A stretch of DNA of 56,664 bases from the NCBI GenBank assembly GCA_017965495.1, contig JAGCPW010000061.1, forward strand, positions 1 to 56,664, written 5' to 3'. The notes under the pieces were generated by a model. It was not told the origin of the DNA, did no database searches, and was given only the letters and a program-made list of their open reading frames with translations. The DNA is from Eubacterium sp. (GTDB taxonomy: Bacteria; Bacillota; Clostridia; Lachnospirales; Lachnospiraceae). Below, piece after piece: positions 27,012 through 34,986 of the stretch. The position numbers were made by a program, and so were the translations under genes. The stretch's first letter is position 1. The number at the start of each line of letters is the position of its first letter.

Positions 27012-27030
27012 GTATCATTAAAAATGATAC
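27012..27030. repeat. Inverted repeat GTATCATT/AATGATAC
   Basis: 8-bp arms around AAA. The overlapping TGTATCAT (27011-27018) matches bases 49061-49068 in the operator-like repeat beside the XRE regulator gene, and AATGATAC also occurs at 8061-8068. Confidence 0.8.
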
Positions 27031-27132
27031 GGTGATAGTATAGCCTAAATATTAAAAAAAGTAAATAAAAATTTAACAATAATTCACTGCTCTAAAAATA
27101 GTTAAATATGCAAAAACTGTCAAAATATAGTC

Positions 27133-27161
27133 TTTAAATTTATAAAGAAAACAGTTATAAT
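27133..27161 (+). promoter_or_regulatory. Promoter of the MreB-family gene
   Basis: TTTAAA (27133-27138), 17-bp spacer and a perfect TATAAT (27156-27161). Confidence 0.65.
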
Positions 27162-27220
27162 GTTAGCAGTGTATTTAAAAATGCGGACGCATTTGGCGAA
27201 GCCGCATAGGAGGAATTAAA

Positions 27221-28228
27221 GTGTTTGAGACAGATATTGGTATTGATTTAGGTACTTCGAGCATATTAGTTTATATAAAAGGTAAAGGTGTGGTTTTGAA
27301 GGAGCCTTGTGTGGTTGCTTTGGATCGTGATACTGATAAGATTGTGGCAGTGGGAGAAGAAGCCAGACTTATGATTGGCAGAACTCCTGGCAATATCGTG
27401 TCAGTTCATCCTATCAAGCAGGGTGTTATTTCAGACTACTCTATTACAGAGCAGATGATTCGTTACTTCATCCAGAAGGCTGTGGGTAAGCGCTCTTTTA
27501 GAAAGCCAAGAGTGTGCGTAAGTATTCCAAGTGGAGCTACTGAGGTGGAGACTAAGGCTGTTATGGATGCTACATTCCAGGCGGGCGCTAGAGAAGTGTT
27601 TATAGTTAAGGCACCTTTGGCTGCAGCTATTGGAGCGGGTATCGATGTAAACTTGCCATTCGGAAACTTAATAGTGGATATCGGTGGCGGTACAACAGAC
27701 TTAGCTGTTATTTCACTTGGCGGAATCGTGGTTAGTTCATCACTTAAGTTAGCCGGTGAAGATTTTGACGAAGCCATCGTCAAATATATGAGAAAGAAAC
27801 ATAATCTTTTGATTGGAGATAGAACTGCTGAGGAGATTAAAGTGGGGATTGGTTCTTGCTTTAACGAGGCGGAGAAAACTTCTATGGAAGTGAGCGGTCG
27901 TAATCTTGTGACTGGTCTTCCAAAAGTTTTGGAGGTGACATCAGCTGAAACTGAAGAAGCTCTAAGAGATGTTTCAGACAGTATGGTGGAAGAGATTCAC
28001 AAAGTACTAACTGACACTCCACCGGAGCTAGCGGCAGATATCGCAGAGAGAGGAATCGTCTTAACAGGAGGTGGATGCTTACTTCATGGAATTGATGAAT
28101 TAATCGAATCCAAGACAGGCATCAACACAATGACTGCAGAAGATCCAATGACAGCTGTGGCCATAGGAACAGGTCAGTATCTAGATTTCCTAGATGAGGC
28201 TGCTAAAGAAAACAAAACAATAGATTAA
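27221..28228 (+). CDS. mreB: MreB/Mbl-family bacterial actin
   Basis: It polymerises under the membrane and guides the wall-elongation machinery of rod-shaped cells. Actin-fold motifs: IDLGTSS at the N-terminus (phosphate 1), VDIGGGTTDLAVIS (phosphate 2), and LTGGGCLLHGI (adenosine). At 335 residues it has the usual length. It starts at GTG with AGGAGG (27208-27213) upstream. It is alone: no mreC, mreD or minCD follows, so it may be Mbl or a second paralogue rather than the elongasome mreB. It is preceded by a cluster of inverted repeats and closed by its own terminator, so expression is independent. Confidence 0.93.
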   Translation: MFETDIGIDLGTSSILVYIKGKGVVLKEPCVVALDRDTDKIVAVGEEARLMIGRTPGNIVSVHPIKQGVISDYSITEQMIRYFIQKAVGKRSFRKPRVCVSIPSGATEVETKAVMDATFQAGAREVFIVKAPLAAAIGAGIDVNLPFGNLIVDIGGGTTDLAVISLGGIVVSSSLKLAGEDFDEAIVKYMRKKHNLLIGDRTAEEIKVGIGSCFNEAEKTSMEVSGRNLVTGLPKVLEVTSAETEEALRDVSDSMVEEIHKVLTDTPPELAADIAERGIVLTGGGCLLHGIDELIESKTGINTMTAEDPMTAVAIGTGQYLDFLDEAAKENKTID

Positions 28229-28233
28229 AATAA

Positions 28234-28271
28234 AAGCTGTCCCAAATCCAAGGGGCAGCTTACATTTTGTT
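28234..28271 (+). terminator. Rho-independent terminator after mreB
   Basis: A 10-bp stem (28234-28243 with 28252-28261, one G-T pair) is followed by ACATTTTGTTTT. Confidence 0.85.
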
Positions 28272-28344
28272 TTAAAGTCACTTAAAATGCGAGTGGGACT
28301 AAGAAAGTACATAGAATTAAGTAACATTTTAAAGAAAGGTTAAC

Positions 28345-30606
28345 ATGACAACAGTAACTGGTTTTGTAGAAAACATTTTATATCAAAACCCAGACAACGG
28401 CTATGCGGTTCTAATACTGTCTGAGGACACAAACGAGTACACTTGTACTGGTGTATTTGGTTATGTGGGCGAGGGCGAGTATCTAGAAGTTGAGGGTGAA
28501 GAAGTATTCCATAATGTATATGGAGAACAAATTAAGATGCATTCTTATCGCATGGTGCCAGCTACTGATGAACAGGCCATGAAAAAGTATTTGGGCTCGG
28601 GTGCTATTAAAGGAATAGGTCCGGCGTTGGCTGAACGTATAGTTAACCGTTTCCAGGATGATACTTTTAGAATTATTGACGAAGAGCCAGAGATGCTAGC
28701 AGAGGTAAAGGGCATTAGTATTAGAAAGGCTATGGAGATTTGTAATCAGATAGAGTCTATGCGAGAGATGCGTGATGTAATGATGTTCTTGCAAGACTAT
28801 GGAATCTCTCCAGCACTCTCCACTAAGATTTACAAATCATATGGTAATAGTGTTTACGATGTTATAAAAACTAATCCATATAGACTAGCAGACGATGTAG
28901 TGGGAATTGGATTTAAGCGCGCCGATGAGATTGCTAGACGAGCAGGAGTGGAAGTGCATGCTGCCATTCGTATTAAGAGTGGAATGGTGTATGCTTTGCA
29001 GGAGGCTGCTAACACTGAGGGGCACACATATCTTCCAAAGGAAAAGATGGTGGAAGCGACAGTCAATATGCTAGGACTTCGTGACCAGTTCCAGTCACCT
29101 GATGGAAGTTTCAATATGGAACTTTTAGATCAGTGTTACACTGAACTTCTATTAGAGAAGAGGCTAGTTAAGAAAGAGATAGAAGGAGAGGAAGCAGTTT
29201 TTGCTATGCCTTTCTGGAATGCCGAGCGAACTATTGCAAACAAGTTAGAAGATTTAAATATAGATACACCTGAAGACGATTATATGATGGGTGTTAAGTT
29301 AGACACGATTGAGAAACTTACAAATATTTCTTTGGACGAGCTTCAAAGAAATGCGATTATTGCCACACAAAATCACGGTGTGTCTGTTATCACTGGTGGA
29401 CCGGGTACTGGAAAGACTACTACCATCAATGCGATTATAAAAATGTTTGAAAGTGATGGGCTTGAGGTATCGCTAGCGGCGCCTACTGGGCGTGCGGCAA
29501 AGAGAATGACAGAAGCTACAGGACATGATGCTATGACTATCCACAGGATGCTTGAGGTGGTGGGCGATGAAACTGAGACAGAATACCAAGCAACATTTGG
29601 TCACAATGAGCAAAACCCACTTGAGACTGATGTCATAATAGTGGATGAAGTTTCTATGGTAGATACATTTTTAATCTGTGCGCTACTTCGCGCAATGCTT
29701 CCTGGCACAAAACTTGTTTTGGTGGGCGATGTCAACCAGCTTCCAAGTGTGGGACCTGGAAATGTTTTAAAAGACATTATCGCGTCTGAAAAGTTTGAAA
29801 CTACATTCCTCACAAAGGTTTATCGCCAAGAGGGCAAGAGTGGGATTGTAACTAATGCCCACAAGATTAACAACGGCGAGGAAGTGGAACTTGATAACAC
29901 CGAAAAAGACTTCTTATATATAGAAAGAAACGATGTGCAATCTACCAAGAATGCCACTATCGGACTTATCACTCAGAAACTTCCAGAGTTTGTCGGAAGC
30001 GATATGTTAGACATTCAAGTCCTTACTCCAATGCGTAAAGGAAACATAGGTGTGGAGGTTTTGAATAAAGACCTTCAAAGATATATTAATCCACCTTCAA
30101 AGGCTAAAAAGGAGCAGGTGGTAAATGGCGTGGTATTTCGCGAGGGCGACAAAGTAATGCAGATCAAAAACAACTACGATCAGAAGTGGCTCATCAAAGC
30201 GAAGAATGGAATGACTGTGGAGAGTGGTACGGGAATCTTTAACGGAGATATCGGAATTATAACATCCATTAACACAACCACACATTATATAGAAGTAAAG
30301 TTTGACGATGACAAGTATTCGGTTTATGACTCAAACGAGGCAGAGCAGTTAGAGTTAGCGTATGCTATCACAGTTCATAAGTCGCAAGGCTCTGAGTATC
30401 CAGCAGTTATTATGCCGCTTGTTATTGGAAACAATCGTTTGATGACAAGGAATCTTTTGTATACCGGAATCACTAGAGCGATGAAGTGCGTTTGTATAGT
30501 TGGTAGAAAAGAAATCTTTGACGGCATGATTAAAAATGTGGACGAGCACAAAAGATATTCTGGACTAAAGTGGCAGCTAACTGAACAGGCAGAAGAGCAG
30601 GCATAG
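28345..30606 (+). CDS. recD2: RecD2-type superfamily 1B DNA helicase
   Basis: A 5'-3' DNA helicase of the RecD2 kind, which works without RecBC. Layout: an N-terminal region with an OB-like start (TTVTGFVENILY) and helix-hairpin-helix repeats (GIGPALAERIV; VVGIGFKRADEIARRAGV), then helicase motifs I GGPGTGKTT, Ia APTGRAAKRM, II VDEVSMVD, III GDVNQLPSVGPG, IV VYRQ, and VI YAITVHKSQGSEYP. The 753-residue length is usual. RecD2 takes part in mismatch repair, replication fork repair and recombination in Firmicutes. It is followed by comFC with a 42-nt gap, a likely operon. Confidence 0.95.
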   Translation: MTTVTGFVENILYQNPDNGYAVLILSEDTNEYTCTGVFGYVGEGEYLEVEGEEVFHNVYGEQIKMHSYRMVPATDEQAMKKYLGSGAIKGIGPALAERIVNRFQDDTFRIIDEEPEMLAEVKGISIRKAMEICNQIESMREMRDVMMFLQDYGISPALSTKIYKSYGNSVYDVIKTNPYRLADDVVGIGFKRADEIARRAGVEVHAAIRIKSGMVYALQEAANTEGHTYLPKEKMVEATVNMLGLRDQFQSPDGSFNMELLDQCYTELLLEKRLVKKEIEGEEAVFAMPFWNAERTIANKLEDLNIDTPEDDYMMGVKLDTIEKLTNISLDELQRNAIIATQNHGVSVITGGPGTGKTTTINAIIKMFESDGLEVSLAAPTGRAAKRMTEATGHDAMTIHRMLEVVGDETETEYQATFGHNEQNPLETDVIIVDEVSMVDTFLICALLRAMLPGTKLVLVGDVNQLPSVGPGNVLKDIIASEKFETTFLTKVYRQEGKSGIVTNAHKINNGEEVELDNTEKDFLYIERNDVQSTKNATIGLITQKLPEFVGSDMLDIQVLTPMRKGNIGVEVLNKDLQRYINPPSKAKKEQVVNGVVFREGDKVMQIKNNYDQKWLIKAKNGMTVESGTGIFNGDIGIITSINTTTHYIEVKFDDDKYSVYDSNEAEQLELAYAITVHKSQGSEYPAVIMPLVIGNNRLMTRNLLYTGITRAMKCVCIVGRKEIFDGMIKNVDEHKRYSGLKWQLTEQAEEQA

Positions 30607-30648
30607 CTACAGGCGGCCAACCAATATAAAACTAAATAGGGGGAAGAG

Positions 30649-31338
30649 ATGAAGAGATTAATAAAGGCGTTTTATCCAGACGTCTGTCCAAACTGCGACA
30701 AAGTAATAGGAAACGTAGGTTTATGCCAAGACTGCAAAGGAGCATTCAGGCTTTTAAAGCAACCTATATGCGGAGTGTGCGGAAGAACAATGAGTGAGGA
30801 CGGTTTCTCTTGCGAGGAGTGCAAAAGGATAAAACACTATTTTAAAAGAAATGTATCTGTATTTGAATACAGAGGAGATATAAAGGAAAGCATTTACAGA
30901 TTTAAGTATGGCAATATGAGGTGCTACGCCGAATTCTTTGCAGCGGAAGCCGTGAAGAAATATGGGAAATTGATTAAGACTTGGAAGATAGATGCGATAG
31001 TTCCAGTTCCTATGTATAAGCATAAGCAAAGGATGCGTGGGTATAACCAAGCGGAGGAGCTTGCGAGGTCTTTGGCGAGGGCTAGTGGTATTAAGATGGA
31101 TAGCAAGCTACTTATGCGAATCAAAGATACTGTGCCCATGAAGACCTTGAGTAAGCAGCAAAGATACGAGAATTTAAAGAAAGCGTTCATTGTTAATAAG
31201 AAGAGACAGAAGCACAAGCGAGTGTTAATAGTTGATGATATTTTTACAACTGGAAGTACAATCGATGCGTGCGCGAGAGTTTTAAGGAAAAGTGGCGTGG
31301 AAATAGTATATGGAATGTGCATTGCAAGCGGTTCCTAG
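30649..31338 (+). CDS. comFC: ComF-family phosphoribosyltransferase-like protein
   Basis: It has an N-terminal zinc ribbon (CPNC at 13-16, then CQDC, CGVCG and CEEC) and a C-terminal phosphoribosyltransferase fold with the PRPP-binding VLIVDDIFTTGSTIDAC. The 229-residue length is normal. ComFC aids uptake of transforming DNA, and related proteins act in nucleotide salvage or DNA repair. There is no comFA partner here, but the recD2 gene directly upstream suggests a joint DNA-processing role. The stop is followed by an 8-bp hairpin (31339-31346 with 31360-31367) without a T-run. Confidence 0.9.
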   Translation: MKRLIKAFYPDVCPNCDKVIGNVGLCQDCKGAFRLLKQPICGVCGRTMSEDGFSCEECKRIKHYFKRNVSVFEYRGDIKESIYRFKYGNMRCYAEFFAAEAVKKYGKLIKTWKIDAIVPVPMYKHKQRMRGYNQAEELARSLARASGIKMDSKLLMRIKDTVPMKTLSKQQRYENLKKAFIVNKKRQKHKRVLIVDDIFTTGSTIDACARVLRKSGVEIVYGMCIASGS

Positions 31339-31366
31339 ACCACAAGATATAGATTAAAACTTGTGG

Positions 31367-31395
31367 TTGACGAGTGGGGGTTATTCTGTTATATT
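31367..31395 (+). promoter_or_regulatory. Promoter of the rpmG-secE-nusG-rplKA operon
   Basis: TTGACG (31367-31372), 17-bp spacer and TATATT (31390-31395). The -35 box abuts the right arm of the hairpin after comFC. The leader (to 31519) contains AGAC...GTCT with a run of nine T (31417-31425) right after the predicted start, and nothing else I can name. Confidence 0.7.
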
Positions 31396-31519
31396 ATTTA
31401 GGCAGAGACGAGAGGTCTTTTTTTTGTGCTGAAAATATAGGTAAATTTTGGATGCATAAACTTAAGAAAAACTCGATAAATAAAGGGATTTTACCCTTAA
31501 AAATAGGAAGGTGGATCTT

Positions 31520-31669
31520 ATGAGAACAAAGATTACATTAGAATGTACAGAGTGCAAACAGAGAAACTATGATACTACAAAAGATAAGCAGGCTCATCCA
31601 GACAGAGTTGAGACTAAAAAATATTGCAAGTTCTGCAAGAAGCACACTTTGCACAAAGAGACTAAGTAA
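31520..31669 (+). CDS. rpmG: Ribosomal protein L33 (zinc-binding form)
   Basis: A 49-residue protein of the large ribosomal subunit beginning [12 protein letters not shown]. Two CxxC pairs (residues 9/12 and 36/39) mark the zinc-binding paralogue. Its place before secE-nusG is typical of Firmicutes. GGAAGGTGG lies upstream of the ATG. Confidence 0.95.
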   Translation: MRTKITLECTECKQRNYDTTKDKQAHPDRVETKKYCKFCKKHTLHKETK

Positions 31670-31689
31670 TTATTTTTTGGAGGTTTATC

Positions 31690-32058
31690 ATGGCTAAAGA
31701 TAATAAAGGACAAGGCAAATTCAAGACTTGGTGGACAGGACTAAAGTCTGAATTTTCAAAAATCATATGGCTCAATCGCAAAACTGTTATTAAGCAGACA
31801 GTTATTGTTATTGTGGTAACTTTTATTGTGGGTGTATTAATCACAATTATTGATTTCTACAGCCAGCTAGGTTTGAAGCAGATAGTTAGCAAGGCTATGG
31901 CGCAAGATACTACAACAGCTGCAGCAGAGCAGGCACAGCCAGCTAGCCAGCAGGCAGTTCAAGAAACAGTAGCTAAGGCACAGAAAGCTAACAAGGCTAA
32001 GAAGGCTGACACAAAGAAAGCTGACACAAAGACAAAGACTACTAAGAAAGCTAAATAA
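31690..32058 (+). CDS. secE: Preprotein translocase subunit SecE with long low-complexity tail
   Basis: SecE clamps SecY in the Sec channel. The first 70 residues are standard: an amphipathic segment (LKSEFSKIIWLNRKTVIKQT) and one membrane span (about 37-55). Gram-positive SecE normally ends near residue 60-75; here residues 71-122 add a tail rich in Ala, Gln, Thr and Lys, with two ADTK repeats. By the known topology the tail would lie outside the membrane. The gene is 20 nt after rpmG and 23 nt before nusG. Confidence 0.92.
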   Translation: MAKDNKGQGKFKTWWTGLKSEFSKIIWLNRKTVIKQTVIVIVVTFIVGVLITIIDFYSQLGLKQIVSKAMAQDTTTAAAEQAQPASQQAVQETVAKAQKANKAKKADTKKADTKTKTTKKAK

Positions 32059-32081
32059 TAAGCGATTAAAGGAGCGATAAA

Positions 32082-32603
32082 ATGGCGGAAGCAAGATGGT
32101 ACGTTGTTCATACCTATTCAGGATATGAAAACAAAGTAAAAGCTAATATCGAGCAATCTATCGAGAATAGAAAATTGCACGATACTATATTAGAAGTATC
32201 AGTTCCGACTCAGGAAGTAGTAGAAACTAAGAACGGTAAAACCAAGGTATCTGAAAAGAAATTGTTACCAGGTTACGTTCTTGTAAATATGGTTATGAAT
32301 GATGAAACATGGTACATCGTTAGAAATACTAGAGGTGTTACAGGTTTCGTTGGACCAGGAAGTAAACCAGTTCCACTTTCAGAGGACGAAATGAAGAACT
32401 TAGGCGTTAAGCAGACTGAGAAAATCAATGCCGACTTTGAGATTGGCGATATGGTTGCTGCTATCGACGGCGTTTGGAACGGCACAGCAGGTGTTGTTAA
32501 GAGAATTGACGAAGGTAAGCAGACAGTTACTATTAACGTAGATATGTTTGGTAGAGAGACTCCTGTTGAACTTAAGTTCGCAGAAGTTAAGAAGATGAGA
32601 TAG
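32082..32603 (+). CDS. nusG: Transcription factor NusG
   Basis: It binds RNA polymerase and influences pausing, termination and coupling to the ribosome. The NGN domain begins ARWYVVHTYSGYENKVKANIEQ and includes KLLPGYVLVNM and TRGVTGFVG; the C-terminal KOW motif is GDMVAAIDGVWNGTAGVVK. The 173-residue length is standard. It is followed by a 104-nt leader before rplK. Confidence 0.97.
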   Translation: MAEARWYVVHTYSGYENKVKANIEQSIENRKLHDTILEVSVPTQEVVETKNGKTKVSEKKLLPGYVLVNMVMNDETWYIVRNTRGVTGFVGPGSKPVPLSEDEMKNLGVKQTEKINADFEIGDMVAAIDGVWNGTAGVVKRIDEGKQTVTINVDMFGRETPVELKFAEVKKMR

Positions 32604-32659
32604 TTATAACGAGTAATCGTTTTATACTAGATGAATGTCATACAATGATTCGTATGGCA

Positions 32660-32686
32660 GTGGGAGGGGTCCCCCGATAATACCAC
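32660..32686 (+). promoter_or_regulatory. Structured leader of rplK, L1-site candidate
   Basis: GTGG (32660) pairs with CCAC (32683-32686) around GAGGGGTCCCCCGATAATA. The same pattern AGTGGGAGG...CCG(A/T)TA(A/T)TACCAC is repeated before rplA, so both sites probably bind the same regulator, most plausibly ribosomal protein L1. Confidence 0.6.
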
Positions 32687-32707
32687 GAATTTTTAGGAGG
32701 TGCCAAA

Positions 32708-33133
32708 ATGGCAAAGAAAGTAGAAGGTTATATCAAATTACAGATTGAAGCTGGAAAAGCTACTCCAGCACCACCTGTAGGACCAGCGCTAGGTCAGTAT
32801 GGACTTAACATTGCACAGTTCACAAAAGACTTTAACGCTAGAACTCAGGATCAACCAGGAATGATTATTCCTGTAGTTATCACTGTATACCAAGACAAGA
32901 GTTTCAGTTTTATTACTAAGACTCCACCAGCAGCAGTTCTTCTAAAGAAGGCAGCTAAGATTGGTAAGGGTGCAGGTAACTCACTTACAGAAACTGTAGC
33001 AACAGTTACTAGAGCAGACCTAGAATCTATTGCAGAGATAAAGATGAAAGACCTTAATGCCGCTAACATGGACACAGCTTGCAGCATGATTGCTGGTACA
33101 GCTCGTAGCATGGGTATCAAGGTAGAAGACTAA
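32708..33133 (+). CDS. rplK: Ribosomal protein L11
   Basis: A 141-residue large-subunit protein at the GTPase-associated centre. Motifs: [23 protein letters not shown] at the N-terminus, the [12 protein letters not shown] rRNA-binding part and [11 protein letters not shown] at the end. TAGGAGG lies 8 nt before ATG. rplA follows. Confidence 0.97.
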   Translation: MAKKVEGYIKLQIEAGKATPAPPVGPALGQYGLNIAQFTKDFNARTQDQPGMIIPVVITVYQDKSFSFITKTPPAAVLLKKAAKIGKGAGNSLTETVATVTRADLESIAEIKMKDLNAANMDTACSMIAGTARSMGIKVED

Positions 33134-33199
33134 TAGGTCTTTGTCGAGGGCGAGTTATTTGTCCTAAAGGAATTAGAAAGTAATAATATTTGATAAAAA

Positions 33200-33225
33200 G
33201 TGGGAGGTTTATCCGTTATTACCAC
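33200..33225 (+). promoter_or_regulatory. Structured leader of rplA, L1-site candidate touching the ribosome site
   Basis: GTGG (33200-33203) pairs with CCAC (33222-33225) around GAGGTTTATCCGTTATTA. The Shine-Dalgarno AGGAGG starts two bases later (33227), so protein binding here could block translation. Confidence 0.6.
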
Positions 33226-33237
33226 TAGGAGGTATTT

Positions 33238-33930
33238 ATGAGAGGAAAGAATTACGTAGATTCAGCAAAAGAAATCGATAGAGATAAAAAATACGATATC
33301 GAAGAAGCTGTATCTTTAGTTAAAAAAAGCGCAAAAGCTAAATTTGATGAGACAGTAGAACTACACATCAGAACTGGTTGTGATGGACGTCACGCTGAAC
33401 AGCAGATCCGTGGTGCCGTAGTATTACCAAACGGTACAGGTAAAGATGTTAAGGTTTTAGTATTCGCTAAAGGACCTAAGGCTGACGAAGCTGAAGCAGC
33501 TGGTGCAGATTATGTAGGTGCAGATGATCTTGTAACAAAGATTACATCTGAAAACTGGTTCGACTATGATGTAGTAATTGCTACACCAGATATGATGGGT
33601 GTTGTTGGTAAACTTGGTCGTGTATTTGGACCAAAAGGTTTAATGCCTAACCCAAAAGCTGGTACAGTTACAATGGACATCACAAAAGCAGTGGAAGAAG
33701 CAAAGGCTGGTAAGATCGAGTACAGACTTGATAAGGCTAATATCATCCACGTACCTGTTGGTAAAGCTTCATTCTCAGAAGAAGCATTAGTTCAAAACTA
33801 CAACGCTCTTCTTGAGGCAATCAATAAAGCTAAACCATCATCACTTAAGGGTACATACCTTAAGACAATTACATTGACATCAACTATGGGACCTGGTGTA
33901 AAGGTTAAGTCTGAAAAGGTAGAAGACTAA
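33238..33930 (+). CDS. rplA: Ribosomal protein L1
   Basis: A 230-residue protein of the L1 stalk, and translational repressor of its own operon in many bacteria. Motifs: [44 protein letters not shown], and [10 protein letters not shown] near the end. It ends the operon; a new promoter follows within 13 nt. Confidence 0.97.
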   Translation: MRGKNYVDSAKEIDRDKKYDIEEAVSLVKKSAKAKFDETVELHIRTGCDGRHAEQQIRGAVVLPNGTGKDVKVLVFAKGPKADEAEAAGADYVGADDLVTKITSENWFDYDVVIATPDMMGVVGKLGRVFGPKGLMPNPKAGTVTMDITKAVEEAKAGKIEYRLDKANIIHVPVGKASFSEEALVQNYNALLEAINKAKPSSLKGTYLKTITLTSTMGPGVKVKSEKVED

Positions 33931-33942
33931 TCAGATCCTAAG

Positions 33943-33971
33943 TTGACAATAAATTTTAAGTGTGATATATT
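33943..33971 (+). promoter_or_regulatory. Promoter of rplJ-rplL
   Basis: A perfect TTGACA (33943-33948), 17-bp spacer and TATATT (33966-33971). Confidence 0.85.
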
Positions 33972-33984
33972 TTCACACGATGGT

Positions 33985-34060
33985 TATATACCAAATGCCG
34001 AAGACAGTAGGTGTCGCAAGACGTAAACATAGTGCCTACCGAGGATTTAGTAAAGACTAT
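33985..34060 (+). ncRNA. L10 leader (autoregulatory mRNA element)
   Basis: The segment holds the hallmarks of the Firmicutes ribosomal protein L10 leader: CCGAAGACAGTAGGTG, a central GTAA and TGCCTACCGAGG. AGTAGGT and GCCTACC pair to form the L10-L12 binding stem. Excess L10-L12 complex binds here and reduces rplJL expression. An attenuator follows at 34078. Confidence 0.85.
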
Positions 34061-34077
34061 TTAATTTTAGACTTTAT

Positions 34078-34107
34078 ACCTCTCTGTCTTTGGATGGAGA
34101 GGTTTTT
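34078..34107 (+). terminator. Attenuator terminator in the rplJ leader
   Basis: ACCTCTC (34078-34084) pairs with GAGAGGT (34097-34103), followed by TTTTTC. Its position between L10 leader and rplJ fits attenuation control. Confidence 0.75.
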
Positions 34108-34168
34108 CTTATATAAAGCCTCAAAAGCATATGGTGTAAACCAAAAAATAATTATAAGGAGGCAAAAG

Positions 34169-34948
34169 ATGGCAAACGTAGAACTTAAGCAACCTGTTAT
34201 TGATGAGATTTCAGAGTTAATCGATGGTGCTGCTACAGTTGTTTTGGCTGACTACCGTGGACTTACTGTTGCTGAAGATACTGATCTTCGTAGACAGCTA
34301 AGAGAAGCTGGTGTTACATACAAAGTATACAAGAACAGCATGATGAACTTTGCTTTCAAAGATACAGAGTTTGCAGATTTGTCACAGCATCTAGCAGGCC
34401 CAACAGCTATCGCAGTTTGTAAGGAAGATGCCACAGCAGCAGCTAGAATCCTAGCTAAGTTCGCTAAGAACGCTGAGGCTCTTGAAATCAAAGGCGGTGT
34501 AGTAGAAGGTGTTTACTATGATGCAGCTGGTATTGGTACTATTGCAAGTATTCCTGCAAGAGACGAGTTACTCGCTACATTGCTTGGATCACTTAAGTCA
34601 CCAATGGCAGACTTCGCTCGTGTTATTAAGCAGATTGCAGAAAAAGACGGCGAAGAAGTAGCTGAAGAAGCAGAAGAAGCTAAGACTGAAGATGCTCCTG
34701 CAGAGGAAGCAGCTGAAGAAAAGGCTGACGATGCAAAGGAAGAAGCTACAGAGGAAAAGGCTGAAGAAGCTCCTGCAGAGGAAGCCAAAGAAGAAGAGGC
34801 TCCAGCAGAAGAGGAGAAAGCCGAAGAAGCAACTGAAGAGGAAGCTCCAGCTGAAGAAGCTGAAGAGGCTCCAGCTGAAGAACCAGCAGAAGAAACTGCT
34901 GAGGAAGAAGCTGAAGAAGAGGAAGCTCCTGCTGAAGATGCAGAATAA
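34169..34948 (+). CDS. rplJ: Ribosomal protein L10 with about 100-residue acidic tail
   Basis: L10 anchors the L7/L12 dimers on the ribosome stalk. The ATG at 34169 has AAGGAGG upstream; the product begins MANVELKQPVIDEISEL. Residues 1-156 are the normal L10 (LADYRGLTVAED, YKVYKNSMM, ending FARVIKQIAEKD). Residues 157-259 form a tail built almost only of Glu, Ala, Pro, Lys, Asp and Thr in APAEEAEE-like repeats. Bacterial L10 is usually 160-180 aa, so this is a large extension. It resembles in composition the shorter acidic ends of RpoC here. An apparent longer frame from 33962 runs through the leader and is not real. Confidence 0.94.
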   Translation: MANVELKQPVIDEISELIDGAATVVLADYRGLTVAEDTDLRRQLREAGVTYKVYKNSMMNFAFKDTEFADLSQHLAGPTAIAVCKEDATAAARILAKFAKNAEALEIKGGVVEGVYYDAAGIGTIASIPARDELLATLLGSLKSPMADFARVIKQIAEKDGEEVAEEAEEAKTEDAPAEEAAEEKADDAKEEATEEKAEEAPAEEAKEEEAPAEEEKAEEATEEEAPAEEAEEAPAEEPAEETAEEEAEEEEAPAEDAE

Positions 34949-34986
34949 TCAATTTAGAAAAAGAAATTTAATTGGAGGATTTTAAA

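Larger units (their letters stand above)
26896..27220 (+). other. 325-base spacer with four consecutive inverted repeats and the mreB promoter
   Basis: No gene is visible. In order: a terminator (26903-26930), a 9-bp inverted repeat (26937-26961), a 24-bp perfect palindrome (26978-27001), an 8-bp inverted repeat (27012-27030), AT-rich sequence, and the promoter of the actin gene (27133-27161). A small hairpin ATGCGG...CCGCAT (27181-27207) precedes the ribosome-binding site. Confidence 0.8.

Noticed and set aside
31452-31523. A 23-codon ORF whose TGA overlaps the rpmG ATG
   Set aside because: It has no ribosome-binding site and its composition is that of random AT-rich DNA; the overlap looks accidental.
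33962-34168. N-terminal extension of L10 by an in-frame ATG at 33981 region
   Set aside because: The stretch is the promoter start, L10 leader and attenuator; the real ATG with AAGGAGG is at 34169.
34516-34985. Overlapping ORFs in other frames within the acidic tail of L10
   Set aside because: They come from the simple GCTGAAGAA-like repeats and have no start signals.
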